Shown here piece after piece: positions 60,771 through 64,000 of a stretch of 64,000 bases of DNA. The notes under the pieces were generated by a model that saw nothing but the letters and a program-made list of their open reading frames with translations, searched no databases and was not told where the DNA came from. The DNA lies in contig CM059977.1 in the NCBI GenBank assembly GCA_030490835.1, positions 12,743,399-12,807,398 of the forward strand, read 5' to 3'. The DNA comes from Annona cherimola. Taxonomy: Eukaryota > Streptophyta > Magnoliopsida > Magnoliales > Annonaceae. Positions within the stretch are counted from its first letter, which is position 1; each line of letters starts with the position of its first letter. A program made the translations under genes and the position numbers.

Positions 60771-60856
60771 GTTAAGTTACATAGAAGTAATATATAAAAT
60801 TTCAATTTTTTGTGTTAAGTTACATAGAAGTAATATATAAAATTTCAATTTTTTGT
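60771..60856. repeat. 43-bp tandem duplication
   Basis: Two identical direct copies, 60771-60813 and 60814-60856, starting GTTAAGTTACATAGAAGTAA. Confidence 0.92.
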
Positions 60857-61344
60857 GAAATATATAATGGAAAAAAATAATTAAAAGTTGAAAGTTAGAA
60901 TTGGGAGGGAAATAATTTCATAAGGAGAATAGAACTAGCATGCATAATAACAACGTGTAAGTCTCAAGCAGAACATACGGTGATACGGTATAGACGCAAG
61001 TAGAATCCTTCGAAATGTTTTTGAACCACGCTGTTCAACATGAGCTTCTCTAGGACTTTTGAAGGTGACGTCTTAAGCGTAGCTATGCATATTCTAATGA
61101 ATTTTGAAAAGATACGTGTAATGTAACCTTCACGAGATAGCAGTGGTAGAACGCTAATCAAATAAAACAAGATGACCAGGAAAATGATATAAAGGGAAAA
61201 GGAAAGATGTTATGGAACAAAATAAAATTTACATGCTTGCTTAATTGATTAAAGGCATTATTACTTTCTACTGAAAAATATTGCGAGGAACGCATAAACA
61301 AAAATATAAATATGTGCTTTTCTAAATGACTTGACAAATCAACA

Positions 61345-61427
61345 GCTGGTTTGCCCGAGAGGTTAAGGGGGAAGACTTAAGATCTTCTGCACATAAGTGC
61401 GCATGGGTTCGAACCCCATAGCCAGCA
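61345..61427 (+). tRNA. tRNA-Leu (anticodon UAA)
   Basis: An 83-nt gene with a long variable arm as in class II tRNAs. The acceptor stem GCTGGTT pairs with AGCCAGC. The anticodon stem GAAGA/TCTTC encloses the loop CTTAAGA with anticodon TAA at 61378-61380. The T arm reads GGGTTCGAACCCC, which also supplies the pol III B box. No intron, and no CCA encoded beyond the discriminator A. Nuclear-type gene, though plastid-derived copies of tRNA-Leu also exist in plant genomes. Confidence 0.93.
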
Positions 61428-61879
61428 GAAGTGAATAATAATATTTATTATTTAGTATTAAATTTTTTAAGAAAAAATGATATGAGGTATATCAGTGTGA
61501 AGGATGCAATTATATTTTCAAAACATGTTCTAACACTTGTTCTTTTGAATTTAACTTTACGCGGAGGTGTGGGTAGTATACATGTTTTATACCTATTAGA
61601 AAATTAATACAAGTGATATCAATGTCGAGGATACAGCTATGTGTATCTAATTTCACACGTGTCTATTTATTGGTTAGACATATTTTTTTTAGTAGACGCT
61701 ATTATATCAATGCCAAAGGTATAGTCGTGTTCGTTTCAGTCGTATCCGTCTATTTGGATTGCCTTACTAGGATTCTGTACTAACCATGGTTTAACACTTG
61801 TTAGGGAGGGTACACGTGTGTTTTGGTGAACATAAAATAGATACTGAATAAAAAAAAATATATTTTCGAAAATAAAACA

Positions 61880-61951
61880 TGCGTTTGCCGGGAGTCGAAC
61901 CCGGGTCTATTGCTTGGAAGGCAATTATCCTAACCGTTGGACTACAAACGC
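61880..61951 (-). tRNA. tRNA-Gly (anticodon UCC)
   Basis: A 72-nt cloverleaf. The acceptor stem GCGTTTG pairs with CAAACGC; the D arm contains AGTCCAACGGTTAGGAT (A box); the anticodon loop is CTTCCAA with anticodon TCC (plus-strand 61916-61918); the T arm reads CCGGGTTCGACTCCCGG (B box). The sequence matches the usual plant nuclear tRNA-Gly(UCC). It is oriented opposite to the tRNA-Leu gene 450 bp away. Confidence 0.95.
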
Positions 61952-63441
61952 CATATCCTGCCAATGTTTTACTAGTCAAGAAAAGATATAGTACAACTAA
62001 AACTAGATTTTTCGCTCTCAGCTATTTTTCCAAACAGACTTAAATTGTGAGATTTCTTGCAAAAAATCCAGACCATAAACATACGGTGACAGATCTTACC
62101 TTCAATTTCTACTAGTTCAACAATTGGTGGAAGGATGAACTAAATTTGAGCCAAGGAAGAATATCCCTCCATCGTTGAAGAAACATGGGTGCTGCAGTAC
62201 TTCTCATGTACGTCTTTTTATTTTATTTTATTTTTTATTTTTTTGAGGTGTTCTCATGTGCATCTTGAATTATGTCTTTGTACAACTATGTTCCCATATT
62301 TAGTTTCACAAAATGACAGAATGATCATTTCAGACAGGTTTGAAATATCTTAATTTATAAATCAATTTTTATTAATTTTAGAGAAACATATATTTTGAAT
62401 TTTTAAATGTAGGGTTATTTTAGTCATGTTTCAACAATTTAAAATAATTAAAATACATCTATGTTTAAAAATTCAAAATAAATATATACACATTTCCAAA
62501 ACTGGTTTATAAATTAAACATAACTAGATTAATACTTTCATAAAAAAAAATTTAAAAAACAAAAAAATATGTATTTTAAACCGGTCGGAAATGATCAAGG
62601 TTCTTTAGTTTTGGGGCCATTTGATTTCAGTTTCACAATATTATTGGTAGAATTAATGCCCTATTCGACTTATGGCCATACTTGGACAAATCTATGCAAT
62701 CCAAAATTTTGAAAAATCCATAAGAAGCTTTTATGACCGTGTTTTGTAAGGATGATTATATCATTTATTCACTATATAGAATTCCGTTTCAGTTAATATG
62801 GCATCCGTTTGTGGCTTTTTAACAGCGCTTATGAGCTTATGGGAGGGAAACAAAAAAAATAAATAAATAAATTGAAGTGTCCATTTGCACGGGAGTCTAC
62901 ACTTAGAAAATCACTTAGTAGAGAAAATCTCGCTTCTCAACCAAATGCTCAGCCATATTATTGGAAGTGGAAGCTATAAATTGTACATGTGTCTTGTATT
63001 CTGCGTGTTTTAGTTGTGAGAAGTGTTTCGTTAGGGTGTGAGAAATGAGATTATCAGAGTGTTCTTATTTGAAATGTGTGTGAAGCATCTAAAGAATAAG
63101 TATAAGTCATTCTTGTATGTATCTTTGTAACTTATTTATTAATATAGTTTTTCCTTAATAGATTTGAAAGATTTTACACGTAGATCCTTGTGTCTCTTGT
63201 ATGTGATCTTGTAAATGTTTATTTAATCATATTTTATTATGTGTGCTTTTATCGTGCCCCATATCAACCCGAATCACGTTTCTTAATAAACAAAATATAT
63301 CAACCCAAATCATTTTTCGTTTCTTAATAGACAAAATATATCAACCCAAATCATCATTTTTCCTAATAGATGAAATGTAAAATGAAGCCTTAGCTTGCCC
63401 TGTTTAAGAAATTTATGTTATTGTGAAGGCATCTTGTGAAT
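61952..63441. other. AT-rich intergenic DNA
   Basis: 62340-62600 carries another copy of the AT-rich foldback family (AAATTCAAAATAAATATATA, then AAATTAAACATAACTAGATT), ending in ACCGGTCGG as does the copy near 32030. 63270-63380 has short direct repeats around ATATATCAACCCAAATCAT. No gene recognised. Confidence 0.55.
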
Positions 63442-63641
63442 AAGAACTCTAACGCTAGATGGATTTAGGAGTCGTATTAATTTCCAATGGTCCAATGGGT
63501 GCAAGCCACCTGAACTTATAATTGTCTATTTGAAAGCTCACAAGAACTCTAACGCTAGATGGATTTAGGAGTCGTATTAATTTCCAATGGTCCAATGGGT
63601 GCAAGCCACCTGAACTTATAATTGTCTATTTGAAAGCTAAG
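63442..63641. repeat. 100-bp tandem duplication
   Basis: Two direct copies with a 100-bp period, starting AAGAACTCTAACGCTAGATG at 63442 and 63542 and ending TATTTGAAAGCT, identical as far as read. Confidence 0.92.
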
Positions 63642-63646
63642 AATAG

Positions 63647-64000
63647 ACATCATCATCACCATCATTATCATAAGCTATTTTCCACATAATAAACTACATT
63701 TTAGTAGTCTTTGCTCTATATTTTTAAAATTTTCCTCTCATTCTTTTATTATCTTCTATTCTAATAAATTTAATTCTTTTTGCTAATATCATTTTAAGCC
63801 TCCATTTAACATGTCCACAACTCACCACCTTAGTTTGTTTTTCCTTATTTTATTACCTATTAGTTTTACTTTTAAAATTTTAGATTATCTTATATTATTT
63901 CATTTTTAATTCTATTTTTTTCTTATTTCACCACTCATGCACCTTAAGATGCTTATTTGTACTTCATTCATGTTATGTATATCTTAATTTTTAAGTGCAC
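63647..64000 (-). mobile_element. Degenerate RTE LINE 3' end, running off the window
   Basis: Begins with a CATCATCACCATCATTATC tail, then CATAAGCTATTTTCCACAT, matching the 3' end of the full-length LINE, followed by decayed text parallel to its C-terminal coding region (TTTAAGCCTCCATTTAACAT against the family's TCAGGCCTCCTTTTAACATG). It is as diverged as the relic at 3640-4215 and continues past the window edge. Confidence 0.75.

Larger units (their letters stand above)
59474..61344. other. HD2 3' flank and AT-rich intergenic DNA
   Basis: Starts with the HD2 3' UTR. A coding-like minus-strand frame lies at 59932-60084. 60380-60720 is an inverted, decayed copy of the foldback family of 51.7-54 kb (ATCAATTTTAAAATTG, AAAGTATTATTACATTTTAA). 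60771-60856 is a 43-bp tandem duplication. No other gene recognised. Confidence 0.55.

Noticed and set aside
1..64000. CRISPR arrays, rRNA genes, prokaryotic operons
   Set aside because: No regularly spaced short repeats with unique spacers, no rRNA sequence, and gene structure is eukaryotic throughout; the repeats present are transposons or tandem duplications.

Overview
This is plant nuclear DNA. It is AT-rich, with small coding exons interrupted by GT-AG introns that often exceed 1 kb, plant-specific genes (TIC110, HD2-type histone deacetylase), nuclear tRNA genes, and a dense layer of non-LTR retrotransposons, MITE-like repeats and foldback elements. It is an angiosperm; nothing here fixes the species. 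The abundance of RTE-type LINEs would fit a magnoliid or another early-diverging lineage, but that is only a guess.

Layout. 1-1470: AT-rich intergenic DNA. 1572-16854 (+): TIC110, the chloroplast inner-envelope import protein, 15 exons reconstructed end to end (1016 codons). Its introns hold a 5'-truncated RTE LINE nested in a MITE, a SINE with perfect target-site duplications, and a decayed tandem copy of exon 3. 16855-18287: short convergent spacer. 18288-31511 (-): FACKEL-type sterol C-14 reductase, 13 exons, 369 codons, with one GC-AG intron. 31512-44655: repeat-rich intergenic DNA with a nearly intact RTE LINE (33513-36801, 20-bp target-site duplication), an L1-like relic and several MITE or foldback elements. 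44656-48511 (+): OTU-domain cysteine protease, 5 exons. 48512-54282: repeat-rich DNA with an array of related foldback elements. 54283-59473 (+): HD2-type histone deacetylase, 10 exons, with a U12-type AT-AC intron. 59474-64000: AT-rich DNA with tRNA-Leu(UAA), tRNA-Gly(UCC), tandem duplications and the end of another RTE relic.

The four protein genes are unrelated housekeeping genes: plastid protein import, sterol synthesis, deubiquitination and chromatin or nucleolar regulation. Their exon-intron structures were derived by matching splice sites, reading phase and remembered family sequences; every exon chain closes in frame. No bacterial-type operon, CRISPR array or new defence system is present. 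The most distinctive observations are the AT-AC intron, the poison-exon-like duplicate of TIC110 exon 3, the layered transposon insertions and the foldback array.
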